64,000 nt of DNA from Cryptomeria japonica (taxonomy: Eukaryota > Streptophyta > Pinopsida > Cupressales > Cupressaceae). The stretch lies in the NCBI RefSeq assembly GCF_030272615.1, contig NC_081410.1, positions 189,801,619 to 189,865,618 of the forward strand, in the 5' to 3' direction. The notes under the pieces were generated by a model. The model was not told the origin of the DNA. It did no database searches and worked only from the letters and a program-made list of their open reading frames with translations. Made by a program: the position numbers and the translations under genes. Positions 12,021 to 27,399 of the stretch are shown in pieces. Each line of letters opens with the position of its first letter. The first letter of the stretch is position 1.

Positions 12021-13170
12021 TGTCATGAATTGCACCTGGTGTGATTTGCTACATAAGCACCTTTGCTTTACGCTAATTGGAGAACTTCTTCACCTTTTTG
12101 TCTCTTTGCTCGCATGACTTTCCTAATTAGCCTTTGCCTTGGCTTTTTTCTTTGTTGACTATTTGATTCATGGACACGAGCACATTGCAAAGACATCCAC
12201 ACGCCACACTAGTGTCCTTTGAATATGTAGATTGAAGGTGGTCGTTTGAGCAGTACACCCGCAACTAGCAGGGTTCATAATGTCTTTGTTCACACCCATC
12301 GACATCAGTTTCATTCCCGAGCTATTTATCTTCCCTTTTCAGCTCCATTTTTGGGTTGGGCGATCTCTCTAAGCACTTTACGATCTTGAGGAAGTTGTAG
12401 TAACTCTTGATTCATGATCTCTATCACTCTTAGCTCTCTTGCATGCATCTTTGCTCTTTGGTTTACTTTAGACTCTCGTTATCTTGATGCTATGAGGAGA
12501 ACCTCCTCCTTCTTCTTTCCTCCTACATTTTATCATTTGGATCTCCATACTTATATGTTATTGTATTTCTTTTATATTTGTCATCTATCTATCTATCTAT
12601 CTTGGATGTCCATGGAGGTGGAAACACCAAAGCTAGGGTTTGACTATGACAAACCTCTATACTCAACCCCAACATTTTCTCTATCATGTGTGCAGGTTTC
12701 ACTGGAGAAAGGATTGCTTTGCTAGAGGCTTCAATCATGGACCGGTTGTGAGATTGTTCTTGCCTTCTCCCTTCTTTCATTATTGAGTTTTACAGTCACT
12801 TTCACTCTTTATCACTTATTTACTTAGCTTAGAGTCTATCTGGAATGCATATTATAGTGCGTTGTACCTTTTGTGCATGTCTCTATGCTCTGTCCGTACG
12901 AGATGTTAGCATGCCATATTGTCATCTTTGACCCATGTGCGCATCCTCATGCAAAACCTGTGTAGAGGTTACTAGAGACTCTCCGTGATTTGTCCTTTCA
13001 AGTTTGGTAGTTTGACAGACCTTCTATCCAATAAATTTTGCTTATAGGTTTGGTTAGTTAGTAGTCTATATCTCTTGGCTCAACAAAGTACGTGTTTAGT
13101 GAGTAGGAGTAGGTCTATTTGCTCCTCTAGATTTTCATCACCTTGAGGGTGTCAAATTTTCTCCTCCATA
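12021..13170 (+). repeat. 5' LTR
   Basis: Starts TGTCATGAATTGCACC, matching TGTCATAAATTGCACC at 19009. It shares long stretches with the 3' LTR, such as TCCTTTCAAGTTTGGTAGTT, GGTCTATTTGCTCCTCTAG and CACCTTGAGGGTGT near the end. It contains only four CTAT units at 12586-12601. About 300 bp after those units are absent from the 3' LTR. Confidence 0.82.
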
Positions 13171-13173
13171 TTT

Positions 13174-13191
13174 TGGTGAACTTGATGTGAA
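13174..13191 (+). other. Putative primer-binding site
   Basis: TGGTGAACTTGATGTGAA begins three bases after the inferred LTR end and starts with the TGG expected from the CCA end of a tRNA. The tRNA species is not identified. Assignment is by position only. Confidence 0.45.
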
Positions 13192-13443
13192 AGCATCTTG
13201 ATATTGTTTAATTGTGTGTGTGCATGTTCGAGAAGAAAGTTAAAACTTTTTGATTTTTTTCCTTAACTAATACTTTGCATTAGAATCCTTTATTGCATAC
13301 TCATAGAGTGGTCAGAGTGTTGTAGAGTTTGTCTATGAGCTTTACAACCCAAACTACCACTGGGGTTGTTGTAAGGACTTTCAGACAGAGTATCCCTCCT
13401 AATAGCTATAGTCCTACTTAACCTGGTCCGATGTTCACGGACA

Positions 13444-15855
13444 TTGCCTGATTTGAGTGATCTTTTCACTTCTCATCCCCTTGAGAGTATTATGACTGGT
13501 GGCTCCTCTACACTTGGATCCCAAAACACTACCCCAACAAAAATTTCCATGGGATCTCCTCCTGCTATTGACCATGATTATGTAGTCACTATTCAGTTTG
13601 ATCTGATCCAATCATTAGAGGAGAATCTTTGAAAGGCTTTTGAATCAGGAAAATGTTCTCCCCCAGGTCGAGAATGTGGTAAATAGTTTAAGAGATGTTA
13701 ATTTCAGATAGCAGAGGTTTGGAGATGTTGTGGGCATTATCCTTAATTGTTAAGAGTCATGTGCCTCTTGTAGATGTTCCCTCCCAAGATAGTCATGGGC
13801 ATTTTCCTTCACACACCTTCACTCATATATCATATTCCACTGCTTTCTCTTATGTGCACAACTCCATCACTTGCACACATCATGCTTTGCCACAAAACAC
13901 CATCACACACACTACTATGCTTGAATACTGAATACCACATACATGAATTGCTCAAGTATTCACTATACTACTCATATCTGCCATACACACATATCTTCTA
14001 TAAGTATAAGCCAATAAGCTCATACACCGAGATAATATGTCAGTCAAGCACAAGTGATTTACACAATGATACATTGCTTGGATTAATACATTATCCAAAA
14101 CATACCTTGACCAAAAATAGGATAATCAAGTCGACCTTTACTGATCTTCTACATGCTTCCTTTACATGCTTTAATTACTGAAACATACACCTTAATTACT
14201 AGAACAAAACAGGGGTCTACCGGACCCATAAACACAAATTCCAAGCACAACAACTCCCAAACTCCAAGATATAGATGCCATAGATTCCGAAACATAAATC
14301 ATGATACAATATAATCATTCGCATAACAATACAACATATACAACTGATATGATTGATACTACCAATTCCAAAACTAGATACAACCATGATAAGCGAAACA
14401 CAAGATTCTGAAGAAGAGGATCTTTCAGAAATAACTCCAGTAGATCATATATACCTAACTACTTCATATCACATACATACCTATCTTCCACTATTCCAAA
14501 ATTGCTTCCAATGCCTTAACAACAACACACCACATCCGGTCCTAACTAGATCACCAAGTTTGACATCAATGATAACATTCACACAAATCTAACAAACACT
14601 ATCACTGCTTCTACCACAACTCATACTGCATCGGTTAGTGTTGGTACTGAGACTGGTACAACCATTGGTAGTGCAACTATACCTCATGCTAGTGTTGGTG
14701 GAGGTGGTAGTCAGAGTCTCTATACATCCATTGATAGCATGACACACCTCCACTCCCTTCGATTGCTAATCCCATTTTAAATATCATATTGTATAGCATT
14801 GGATAATTACAAAAACAATTGACAAATCTTGCATCCGACTTTGGTCAATATTTGCTACCTGCTTATTATTGCAAGAGCCTTCTTAACTGGAGTATCCTTA
14901 ATACCATCCTTCCCCAAGAGGTTGCAACATTGAAGTTTGAACGATTTAATAGAGAAGGGGATCCTAATACATTGATTCTTTCATGACCATGTGTAGTGAT
15001 TATCATAGTTTGGATTTTGTTTTGCTCAAACTATTCTCTTAGTTCCTTAAGGGAACCATGTTGGAATGGTATAGTTCCTTGCTAGATCACTCCATCTAAA
15101 CAATTGATCAACTCATGAACTTGTTTCTCAAATGGTTTTAGGCAAACATTGGCAGCATGGTCACCATAGTCGACCTTGTTCATTGCAAGCAAAATCCGAA
15201 TGAGAGAGTTATTGATTTTATTTCCCTAAACCAATATATCTCTACCAAAATTTACTTTGCCCTACTAGATAGCGACCTATAAAGGGTTGTCATCAGTAAT
15301 CTACAAGCGACATTGAGAGAAAAGTTATCTCTTTATCAATATCAAAACTTTACCAATATGTGTTCTGCATTCACTAATTACCAGCACACAATGATTCAAT
15401 TCGGAGAATCTGCTTCAAATTCTAGTGTTGGTGCATTTGGGGGCATGTCTTTCATGGAAGGGTCTAGAAAGAACAAGGTTGTTGCTAATGTCATTACTAT
15501 ACCTCAGGCAACTGAGAAGAACCACAACGAAATAGGGTCTTTACTATGTTAAATAATTTCTATTTGAGCATAATGCAAAGATTATCAAAGGGTAATTTGA
15601 TAAGCCTTCTTGTAATCAGACCTTTTCTCGACAACAGACCATACCTTGAGTTGTATGATGGTTCAAAGTTGTTTCAATTTCATCATGTGCCTGGACATGA
15701 CACTAAATATTGCATGTCTTAGACATCTTGTCCAAGACCATATAGATAGTGGAGCTATCCATGTTGGTGAGAGAAAACAAAAGTCTAATAAGTCTATTGA
15801 CAATAAAAACGATGTTGCAAATATATACAGATCCTTTTCCACCCCATTCATCTAA
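13444..15855 (+). pseudogene. Gag remnant of the 12021-20440 element
   Basis: Broken by stops and frame changes. The capsid-like core at about 14985-15260 contains LKGTMLEWYSSLLDHSI, IDQLMNLFLKWF and HCKQNPNERVIDFIS, the pattern of the Retrotrans_gag domain. Downstream, 15640-15855 reads FHHVPGHDTKYCM then LVQDHIDSGAI, the gag-protease linker common in this clade. The stretch 13795-14620 is A/C-rich, unlike its flanks, and lacks gag resemblance; it may be a small insertion. No intact start-to-stop gag exists. Confidence 0.7.
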
Positions 15856-15959
15856 TTTCATCTTTGCATTATATTTGGATCTAGTATCAAGTGAAGGCCT
15901 GCATGTTAATATGGTTACTATCACTTAAATCTCACCTCCTAGCCAAAGGGAAAGAACTA

Positions 15960-16360
15960 TTGATATATCTTTCACCCCTCTAAATGTCCCTTATTGTGGA
16001 GAGCCCGCTCCTCTATACATCCCTGCGAAGTTAAATGGTCAGATTGTTATAGGTGTGATGGTTGATCCTTCATGTAGAGTAGTTGTTATTACAAAAGAGG
16101 CCTTGTTTGTTAATGGATAGCATAGGCTGAGATATGATGAGTGTTGTGCTACCTTTCGCACACATAATGGGTTATCTCTTAGTCCTTTGGGAAATATCAC
16201 CTTGACGATCCTTGTGGGACCCAAGGGTGTATCAAGCACATTTGTTATCACCCCAAAATTATACCTTTCTTGGGTTACACTAGGTATTCCCTAGTTGATT
16301 TCCATGGACGTGGTCCCCTTGATGATTCATAAGTGTTTAAAATTTCCTCATGAGAGTTCA
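15960..16360 (+). pseudogene. Retropepsin-like protease remnant
   Basis: Reads LNGQIVIGVMVDPSCRVVVI where the catalytic D-S/T-G loop is expected. It then continues through LTILVGPKGVSSTFVITP to a stop-interrupted block with MDVVPLMIHKCLKFPHE, the conserved segment after protease in gypsy polyproteins. The motif shown is DPS rather than DSG or DTG, and stop codons interrupt the frame. Called from the order gag-linker-protease. Confidence 0.6.
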
Positions 16361-19008
16361 GTGCATGTTGTCCAGGATACTGGATACTGACCAGTAGTAA
16401 CCCATGGAGATTTTTTGTTGGATCATTTTTGGCCTGCTTTGGTTGGGCCTATGCTTTCCCATGGTGATTTGATGTACAAAGACTATTATCAATATAAGAT
16501 ATGGGAGTTGTCTCTTAAGTTAGTTTATCTTGGGTATTCATTTCCTCCTCCTGCATTAGTCTTTGCTCCACCTTTCCTATCTGTTGTTGTGCTACAATGG
16601 GTCATGTCTTCTATCCCTTCTTCATCGGGAGTTGTAGATAGAGCTATTCCTCAGGGTAGACATCCTCAACTGCCTAGGACTGCATAACTCCCAATGGTGT
16701 CTTTCATTTCCACAACTACTTCTGATGTAGACAAGGGAAAGACATCCATGTTGTCAAAGTTCGTATCCTACCCACCCTTTGAGCTCTTGATCCTAGCTGA
16801 CATATCTTGTCCTAATCGATATGGTAAGGGTAGGTGCTCACATCATACTCACTCGTCACCTTTGGCTCCTACATCCAAGCCTCCATGGGTATCTTTTGTT
16901 CCTTCGACTAATCCTAGAGAAAAAGAGGAAGGGCACTTGTGGCTATGTCTTTAGAACCTGTTTCAGCTACACCTCTTGCTTCATCAGTCGGGCCTTCTCC
17001 TTTGTCAGTAATGGCCTTAGAGGCCTCTTTTATGGAGCATGATACCTCTATTCCTTCTCTAAATTTAATTTTTAGTCTCCATTTATATTGGAACCATCTT
17101 GCATGTGAGTGTGAGCGTCATTGATGGGCGATGGCTCAAGAGCATGAGGTCACTTTGAAGGTTGTGAGTGAGTTATTGGTGTCTTCTCCTACCTCTACTA
17201 TTTTCGAGCCAACTTCCATTCTTTCTCTTGTTGTTCCCTTTCTCGTGATGTCTGCCTCGTCTTCCAACCTACACCCACCCACTCCAGGGTCCATTAATGA
17301 GCCTCACGCCAAAAGGATACAAGTTTTCATCACTCCCTCCAGCCTCTACTCATCACCTCCTTGCTCAATGTGCCTCCACTCTCTTAGTCACTCACTATGT
17401 TGCATACATAGGTGGTGTCCAGTGCAACCTTGTTTGATGCTCCAACTCTATAGCTGCATGATCATCAAAGATTTCTTGGGAACCTTCATCCCATTATGAT
17501 TTATCAAAGGACCGTGTTTTTGATACCACCTAAGTGAAGTTCGAGTAGGGTCCCATTCGGAAATTTCATCATAAAAAATCACTCAAGTAACACCTATTTC
17601 ACTGCCTCAGGCCGAGTTACCCACCTCTTCTATTGAGGGGCATTTGTTCGACTCCTTAGAGGATATCCCAATATTGTCTACAATCTTCAAGCGATCATTG
17701 ATCCTTGCCTTTCAGGAGCTTTTAAATGAGAATGTGGAAGCTGCATCATCCTTGGCTCTTGTTGTTGGTGCTACACTTGGTGTTTCCCTTGTTGTTGTCC
17801 CTCTTTGAGCTCATCCCCCCTCCCCATATGATCAAGATTTGGAGGAAAATGACCTATTGATGGAAAACCTCTAGGATAGTACCTCCTTTTTCTTTATCTT
17901 TTAGAATAGGATGTGCTTGTCTGTGTTTCCCTGTGCTTTATTTATATGATTTTCCTTCCTGAAGGACACTAGGTACTCCATTGGTGCTTGGAAACAAGAT
18001 GTTGACTATCTTTATGTGTTGTGCTCTCTTGAAGGACTTGATTTACTCCATAGGTTTTCAAAAATAGGGGAATTTTTGTTGTGAACCTTCTTCCATTTGT
18101 CGTATTTTGTTTTTCAATATCGAGGATGATGCAAAGTGTTGGGGGTGTTTAGGGTCTCTCCCATGTTAACTCGGTTTTTCTTTTCTCTCTGTCTTCATGT
18201 GCTTTCTTTATATAATCTATAAAGTTGTGCACCATTATGAAACACTCATTTGCAACTATATACATTATTTTCTCCTTATTGTTATGAGTTTTGACACCGA
18301 ATACGTAGATCCCTTAGTGCATTTCTGTTTTTGTTGATGTTGTAGGTCTCACGTGTTATCTGTTGCAAGGTGGAATTCCATGAAAATATCTCGTTATGTT
18401 CACATGATACATCTCTTCTCTTTAGAATGACATGTGTTCCATGCATACCATTCTAAGGGGGGGCTTTCATATCTTTATATCTCTGCATTTTTGCATTTTG
18501 AATCATGATTATCTCTGCATCTTGTTTGTCACCGTGATATTTTTATCTTTTTCCTTTTGGGGGGCCAAACCACTTAGTCTTTTTATCTTTTGCCTTTGTG
18601 GGGGCCACACCACTTGATCTTTTTATCTTTCTCTTTTTTGGAGGCCAAACCATTATCTAATCAATCGTCAGTCAATATAAGTAGTCCCATCGTATGGATA
18701 TCTAGCATAACACAACTTACCACCCATATGAGCGCATATCTTTTAATCATTATCTTGTTATCTTAGTGTCTGATCATATCAAATCTTTCACTTTTTTTGT
18801 TTGACATGTTTGTCTGTAGTTGACATGTTTATGATGGAACAACCTAGCAATATTTTACGAAGGGTCGGGATATTTCCCTAGGGGAAAATTTGGTTAAAGG
18901 ATTTTGCTTCCCCTTCGTGTCTTGGTAAGATTGTTTCAATCTCTATCTCTACTTTCGCTTCACATATTTTGATAGCAATATGCTTGCTAAAGTGGAGGCA
19001 AATTATAG
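16361..19008 (+). other. Ser/Pro-rich internal tail without pol
   Basis: Occupies the place where RT/RNase H/integrase should lie. Several frames give Ser/Pro/Leu-rich peptides (16415-16687, 16694-16954, 17131-17499) that I cannot assign. No RT landmarks are seen. The last 20 bp before the 3' LTR (AAAGTGGAGGCAAATTATAG) are a polypurine-tract-like end. Confidence 0.55.
18540..18655 (+). repeat. Tandem repeat of about 55 bp, three diverged copies
   Basis: The phrase TTTTTATCTTT followed by GGGGGCCA(A/C)ACCACTT recurs around 18540, 18585 and 18620. It lies in the 3' untranslated part of the 12021-20440 element. Confidence 0.7.
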
Positions 19009-20440
<1,432 letters not shown>

Positions 20441-21717
20441 CTCTTTAATTTATGTGTTGTTCAAATATAATAGCAAGATATAAATTAGAAATGAAACCTC
20501 AATAATATAATGAGTGGTGTCATTTATCAAGAAAAAGTCAAACAAGACTCCGACAATCTAGTAACTATGACATTAAATATTATGTTTTGTTGGTATGTGG
20601 TGCATGATCATGCCACTAAGCTTAAATTTTGGTGACTTTATCAGTTGCATTTCCCCCCAAATTAATTATGGGGGAGTTTGGGGTGGAAGAGCCTCTCCTA
20701 TTGGGCATGGGGGTGAAGCCAACAATAGGGGTCTAGGGAAACACCCCTAATTGGGGACTCTGGAAAAATACTCCCAAAGTAAAAATTGACCATTATTTAA
20801 TAAAGGAGTTGAGTATTATTTTGGTATGTAAATTGACCTTTGTAAATTTCCAAAAAGGGTTTGATAAATAAGTGGTTGTGTAATATGAAATATAATCATA
20901 TTGTAATTTGCTCTTTGTTGGACACTAGAAAGAAAGTGGACAATGATTTCTCTATGGATGTAGCCCACATTAGGTGAACCATGTTAATTATGTGTGCTAT
21001 TGTAGATTATTATTTTGTCTCTTTTATTTTATATTATATTTAATATTGTTTATTACTTTGGTTTTCCTAAACCCTAACATCTTCTAATTGCACTCTTTTC
21101 TTCATCCAAGCGCATTGTGAATTAAGATATTCAAATGACTATCTTTATCCCTAGTTAGTTCATCACCTTAGTCTCATTCACATTAGTTACTTAAGTTCAC
21201 TTAGGGCACACATAGGATAATTATCACTTTATGTCTCAAGTCATACGATTGACACTCATTATACTCTTAATACAATCCTATGTCTCACCTTGACCTATAA
21301 CCAAGGGGTTCCTTTCGTAATCTCAATATGTCACTTGCATCCTTTGATAGAATAATATTACTTTGTCATAGTTGATCTATTTTGTGCTTTCATAGAAGTT
21401 CCTACATTGTGGGCGACGATAATCTTCAACCAAATTTTGCATGGTATAAAAAATTACATGCCAACTCTAACAAGGTATTAGATTTTGTAGGATTGCTTCT
21501 TTTTAGTCTTAATTGAGAGGACTAGGTTACAAATCTTAGCGGATATTAAAAATTTAAGTATGATTGAATCAAATGATGACCTCAATAATTATAAAACTTG
21601 AATGAAATATTAGATTTAGAGATTTTTCTTTTTTTGCTTTATTATTGCAACGTGTCCATTTTAGAGCTTGTTGGTGCAATTTAAGCTTACCATTAATTTT
21701 AGGGTATTAAAGTGTAG
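20441..21717. other. Intergenic DNA, nothing recognised
   Basis: AT-rich single-copy-looking sequence between two related LTRs. No ORF with family resemblance and no clear repeat structure. Confidence 0.5.
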
Positions 21718-22871
21718 TGTTGTAAATTGCACCCTATGTAATTCCACACTACATAAATGCCTCCGCTTTAGATTGATTTGAGAACTCCTTCGTCACCTTG
21801 TTCTTTTGTCCATTTGGCTTGTCTTGTCACCCTTTATTTTGTCCTTTTCTTGATTGTTGATTGATTGACTCATGAATGTTTTCTTGCCGCAAAGACATTT
21901 GTGCACCATGTTAGCATCCCACAAATCTATAGTTTGAAGGCGGTCGTTGAAGCATCATGCATACGCTTGAAAAAGCTTGTAACGCCTCTTCCTACAGACA
22001 CCAATAATGGTTTCATTCCCAAGCTTCATATCTTGTCCCAAGAGCTTAATTTTGGCTCTCTAGACTCTTTGGATTCACTCTAAAAACTCCGTTGGCTCTG
22101 TATTGACTCTATGCATTCTTTCTAGCTTTCTCTTATCAATTTTCTAGCACTCTTGGCTCTCTCACATTGTGAAGTTCATGCTTAAGACTCTCACCATTTT
22201 CACGCTTTGAGGAGGACTTTGTGCTTCTTCTCCTTCATATAGAAAACTCTTTGCTTTGGGTGTGGAAGGGGAGTTCTTCTCTTCTCATTGTTATCTCCAT
22301 TAGCATACTTGTGATTACATTTACTTTCTATTTTGTATATCATTTTATCTATCAATCTATCATGGATGTTCGTGGATTTGGAAACACTAAAATGAGGGTT
22401 TGACTATGGTAGACTCTAAAATAGATCCCTGACATTTTCCTTTCTAGCTTGTGCTTAGGTTGCTAAGACGGATCTATTTCTGGAAGCTCCATTCGTGGAC
22501 TAGTTGTGGGATTCCTTCTCCCCCTTTGTTTATTTATCTTTTATTCAAGTATCTATAGTCGTTCTTCCTTCTTTCTATTATAAGTCTATGTAGTTTAATT
22601 TATCTAAAACACGTATCTGTTACACTATATTTTCTATATGAAACTCCTTACTTTGTCCATGTAGGATGCCAGCACGCCACCCTATCATCCATGACCCGTG
22701 TGTGCATCCTTGAACATAGAGATAAAAAAGGTCCCGAAAATATCTCTATAACCTATCCCATGTTATCTATAGGGCATGCATTTTGTGCTCATCCCAAGTG
22801 GAGAGGTCGATTAGCAAGTCCTGAGAGGTTGATATCTACCTATTAGAGTGGTTCACTTTTCCCCCTCTACA
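21718..22871 (+). repeat. Solo or truncated LTR related to the 12021/19009 LTRs
   Basis: Starts TGTTGTAAATTGCACC and follows the same order as the 5' LTR: ACATAAATGCCTCCGCTTTA, a CACTCTTGGCTCTC block, TATCTATCAATCTATCATGG at the microsatellite site, then AGGGTTTGACTATGG. It ends CCCCCTCTACA. Length is about 1154 bp, against 1150 for the 5' LTR. The bases on either side (TGTAG, TAAAG) do not form a clean duplication, so solo versus truncated is undecided. Confidence 0.72.
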
Positions 22872-24699
22872 TAAAGAAAGTCAATTTTACTTCTTTTTTT
22901 TTTATCCAAATAGAACACATGAGGCTAGATCTATAAAGGTAGCTATATTTTTTGAGTATTTTAGTTCAAATTTGGCCCTTCCACCATATTTAAAAGGTCC
23001 AAGAACCCTAACATCAATTTATCAAAATAAGAGAATTTTGTACAAAACCCCCAAATAATTTTTCAGGCCCTATTGCACCATCATTCATACGATCGTATGG
23101 ACACTTTTTCCATCCTTTATATAAGTTCGTCAACATCACAAGATTCACTAAAATAATTCCATTTTTAATTTTTTTTTTTAAATATAAAATGCAAAGGTCC
23201 TAAGTATAACCTATGTAGTTTGCAACATAGGTTGTGCACAATGTTGGGATTAAGGTGTCTCAACCTTGGAGCCCTAACATTGGTCATTTCATCTAACTGA
23301 TTAAATGTTGTTGCATAATTGATTTATCATGATTTATTAAACTTCCAAAGTTGTTATTCATCTTTGTGAGACCTCTTGGTGAGGTGGCATCCTACATGGC
23401 AAGTGATGAGATGGCATAATCCCTATTTTTAAGAAGTTGCTGTCCACGTGGAAGATCTACTATATATATGGAAGATGTCAAAATATCCCTATGTTGATGT
23501 CTTAAGGATGCTAGAAACAAGGATACCCACCTTCAACACCAAGGAGATATCCATTTAGGCAACAATATTCATAAATCCAAGCTAAATAGGCAATACTGTT
23601 ACAAGCAAGGATAAGATGGTTGAAAAAGAGATCTTGCAACAAGTGTAAAGGGATCCTTGGAGGAGAAGAGATCTTTCCTCAAAAGACATCTACCTCCAAG
23701 AGGAGTTTCTTGAACATATATAACATCTTCTACCGAAAGAAGGGAAGGAGAACAAGAATACCTACCTTCTTCCTATTGCTAGATAAAGGGATTCTTGATG
23801 AAGGATGACACACTTTTGACCCAAAATAAGTGGTTTGTTTATAATAGACATACATTGCCAAGTGAAGAAGAGGTTGTAGTCAAGGATACACACCTCTTTC
23901 ATAAGATATAATCCTCGGTCAAACAACAACTTCACATAAGGAATGACATCAAATCATAAGAAAACACCACTCAACAAAGGAAAAGAAAATCCTTAGAAAG
24001 GGTAGGAGAAATATCACTGCCCCCAAGTGTAGGAACAATGAGAAGAATTACACAACCTCTAAGGAGATATTATACATAAGGAAATTCACAATATACTCAC
24101 ATAAATGAATATTCAATGCAATAAAAGACATCAAGCTATGTAAAATGCTACTCTAAAGATGAGGTAATCTTCAAAGAGAAAGATTGAGTTAGAAGAAGGT
24201 TCACAAGCTCCCCTAAGGAGAGATTAATCATAAGAGACATACCATTCCATGCAATAAAGGACATCAAAGTATAAAAAATGCAACCCCTAAAGGGAATAAT
24301 GAAACCTTAGATAGAGAGAAGAAATAGGATAATAGTCTTGCCCACCAAGCATAAAGGCGAGAATGAATTGTGGTGCTTCCCCAAGGTGATTGATATTGAA
24401 AAAACATCACCTCTTATGACAAAGAGCCCCAAATGATGTTAACTACTAATGTCACAAGGTGAGGAGAAATATGAAGGGTGAATGGAGTGCTAAGGCACGA
24501 CCTCTTCACCAAGGAAGAGTACAAGATCAGTTGTAAGAGCTATATCACTCTATCGTATAGGTCTTGAACAAATGTTTTAAATGCTTTATATTTTCCAAGA
24601 GAATGAGAATAACTATGATGAAAAAGATAATGTTCATTACCTTCCTTATGCTTAGAACTGTGATTAATTTTAATGAAAGGAAAGACACCACTCTTATCA
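22872..24699. other. Repeat-like DNA without recognised genes
   Basis: No supported coding region on either strand. From about 23500 the + strand is A/G-rich with recurring AAGGA/AAGAG words, which would suit the antisense of an old minus-strand element continuing from 24700. No domain is recognisable. Confidence 0.4.
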
Positions 24700-25863
24700 T
24701 ACTTCAATCTCCAAAATATTCTAGCAGCTAATTTCTCTTATTCATCAATGAGATTAGGTCTTGTATCTTGTGATGTAGAACAAGGGTTGTTAGAAGAAGA
24801 TGGATGTCATCTATGATTTTAATAATCCCATTATCAACTAGTTCTTGCATAATTTTTTGAAAATCCGGACAATCATTAGCATGATGGTCACGAGTTTGAT
24901 GATAAGACTAAAAAGGAGTGTTTAAGGAAGAAGCACCTTTAGATGGACGATAAGTTCTATGTCTTCAAGATAATCCTTAAAGTTTTTAATTCTAAGGAGA
25001 TAATCCATAGGTGAATTATGAGAATGTCCTAGACCTTTGGTGCTAGTTTGTGTAGGAGGGTTTATAGGGACTTTGATTCCTTGTTCAAATTCCAAGTCCT
25101 TGTCCTCTAAAGCTTTGTTTTGATATTATGTTATATTCATTCCTATAAGAATGTTTCAATTGAGAAGGAGTATTATAATGAATCTCTTTAAAATTTGTAG
25201 TGTAAGCATATCTAGAAGGAATAAAAGGATAAGTAGATGAAGAAGGGACATCCTTTGTAGGGAGATTCTCCTTTCTATCATCATGCATATCCTTTTTGAT
25301 AGGTTGGGAAGGAAGATCCTTATCATCTAAGACCTCATCTTTACTTAATGTTATGTGGGGAAATATATCATGAATGAAATACATAACATCATCTTCCCTA
25401 CATATGCTTTCATGGTTAAGATAAGCTTTAGGAGAATAAGGGGGATCTATATTTTGATCTTCCCCCCTTGTGCTAGAGTATGTGTATGAGAAGAAAATGG
25501 TGCCATATTTCTCTTCAATGACTTCTCTCCATTAGGGAAACCATTGATAGGAGTATTAACGCATTCAGATACCCTAGGAGAGGTACACATGTTAGGTTTT
25601 TCATCAACATCTCTAGGATTATGATCTACAATTTTTTTTATGCAATCTACATATGTAATGCATTTTCCTAAAAATATCAGCATAAAAAAATATGCATCAT
25701 GGATAAAAGCTTTGAGATTTAATTGATTAAGAGGAAGCAATTTGAAAATTCTAAAAATGCAATATGCCAAAGTGCTATGAATGAATAGAAGCAATGTGAA
25801 GAGAAATAAATCATTATCCAACACATGATTATGACAAATATAAGTGAAAAGCAATGCAATCAT
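24700..25863 (-). pseudogene. Minus-strand gypsy gag remnant
   Basis: Read on the minus strand, 24800-24910 gives HQTRDHHANDCPDFQKIMQE followed by LVDNGIIKI. This is the gag-protease linker pattern, comparable with GHKTGNCHRLKNIIQDLID at 61.2 kb in this window. Upstream (25085-25384, 25447-25863) are acidic, Lys/Pro-rich ORFs plausible as more N-terminal gag. Stops separate the pieces. Family level only. Confidence 0.45.
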
Positions 25864-26389
25864 ATGTGAAATGACAAATAAATTATAGTTATTAAATACT
25901 ATTATGAATGTCTAAAATCAGATTTGAAAATAAAAGTTACAAATTATGTAACCCATAAACCAAATTAACCAAAATAAATTAGAGTTTTTATGAATTAACC
26001 TCTAAATTTATGTAATTTGATTAAAAATAAAATCTATGAGTGCAAATTTGAAAATTAAAATGCTCACAAATCAAATTTGAGAACACAAATCATAAATAGT
26101 GGTGTAAGGAGTTGGGTTCACTAAAATGTAATGGTGAAAATTAGGGTTTTACCATAAAATGTAATAAAATCACTAATTTTGCTTAAAGGGCCATTACATT
26201 GAAAGAGGGATGGACCTAATAGATCTAGGCTTGATCCCTCTAGGGAAAAGGCTCTGAAATACTGATTAGGTTCCATTTGAAATTAAGGTAAATGGGTGAA
26301 TATTGAAGAGATTGGGCATATAAACAATGAGCTACAATTGTTGTACAGAGACATTGACCTAGATCTAGTCAAAGGAATATGATTCAGAT

Positions 26390-27180
26390 CTGCTCCCATA
26401 AATTTGGCATGATTTCTTGGGACCATCTGTGGTGGTCGCCCTACTCCTCTGAATTTTCTGTCATCAAAAGGTGAACTTGTTCATCTCTGTGAAACTTTTT
26501 GTTCCTCCGAAACACAACTCTGGACCTATTCTTGCACACTGTGAAAATAGGGGAAACTGTTGGGAATAGGGGTTTGCCTAAGTCAAATCCCGGTTTAGGA
26601 ATTAACCTTGAATGAATAAATGCAAATACTAAAATAAATTCTGGAAAGATATACCTCAAATCTGTAATTATTGATGATGATGCTTTGCTTCTTTGAATGC
26701 AATCAGATATGTTGTATGAAATGGCATGAACACATTAAAACCCTAATCAAACAGACATGGTTGCATGAGAATGATGTAATTTTGCTCCACAATGGTTGAA
26801 TGATAAATATGCAGCCTTGAAGATCTTTGAAAATGATTGATAATGAATGCTTCATAGATGCAAGAGTGCCAGGAATTAATTTCTTAGATTGGATAGATAA
26901 AATTAGGTTGATCAAATGCTTTATATAGGGGGTTCTAGGTAAATCACCGATCAAGCTTAGCTCCAATGATCTAGTGGGAAAATACCACTCATGCTCCAAT
27001 TCAAATTTGGGTCTCAGTGAGAGGGACCATGGCACTTGTATAAGGGACCAAGATACAACTTAGGGGAGAGGGGTACCTCACTAGGGGATCCACCAATGGG
27101 TATTCATGGCCACAAAACCAAATAATACCCGTGACTATTAATTTGGGGTGACTATTTATATTCTACACGTGACATCAAAC
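26390..27180 (-). repeat. Possible minus-strand LTR fragment
   Basis: The reverse complement near 26560-26620 reads GGGATTTGACTTAGGCAAAC then CCCTATTCCCAACA. This resembles the LTR segments AGGTTTGACCTAGGCAAACC (51970) and AGGGTTTGACTATGACAAAC (12636). It lies upstream, in minus orientation, of the minus-strand gag remnant, the expected LTR position. Ends are not defined. Confidence 0.35.
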
Positions 27181-27399
27181 TAGGCCAACCTAATTAATGT
27201 ATCCCTTTGTTGTGGATGTTACATATGTGGTGAGATCTTTTGGAGGATTCAGTATCATGATAATAAGTTGTGTATGGTGTGTTGTGTGAAAGCATAGGTG
27301 CACATTTGTAGATAATTAGTAATGAAGCTTGTTTGAAATGTTTAGAACAATGAATTGTAATAAACATTTCAAAGGATGCACATCTCTCCAATTCAACAA

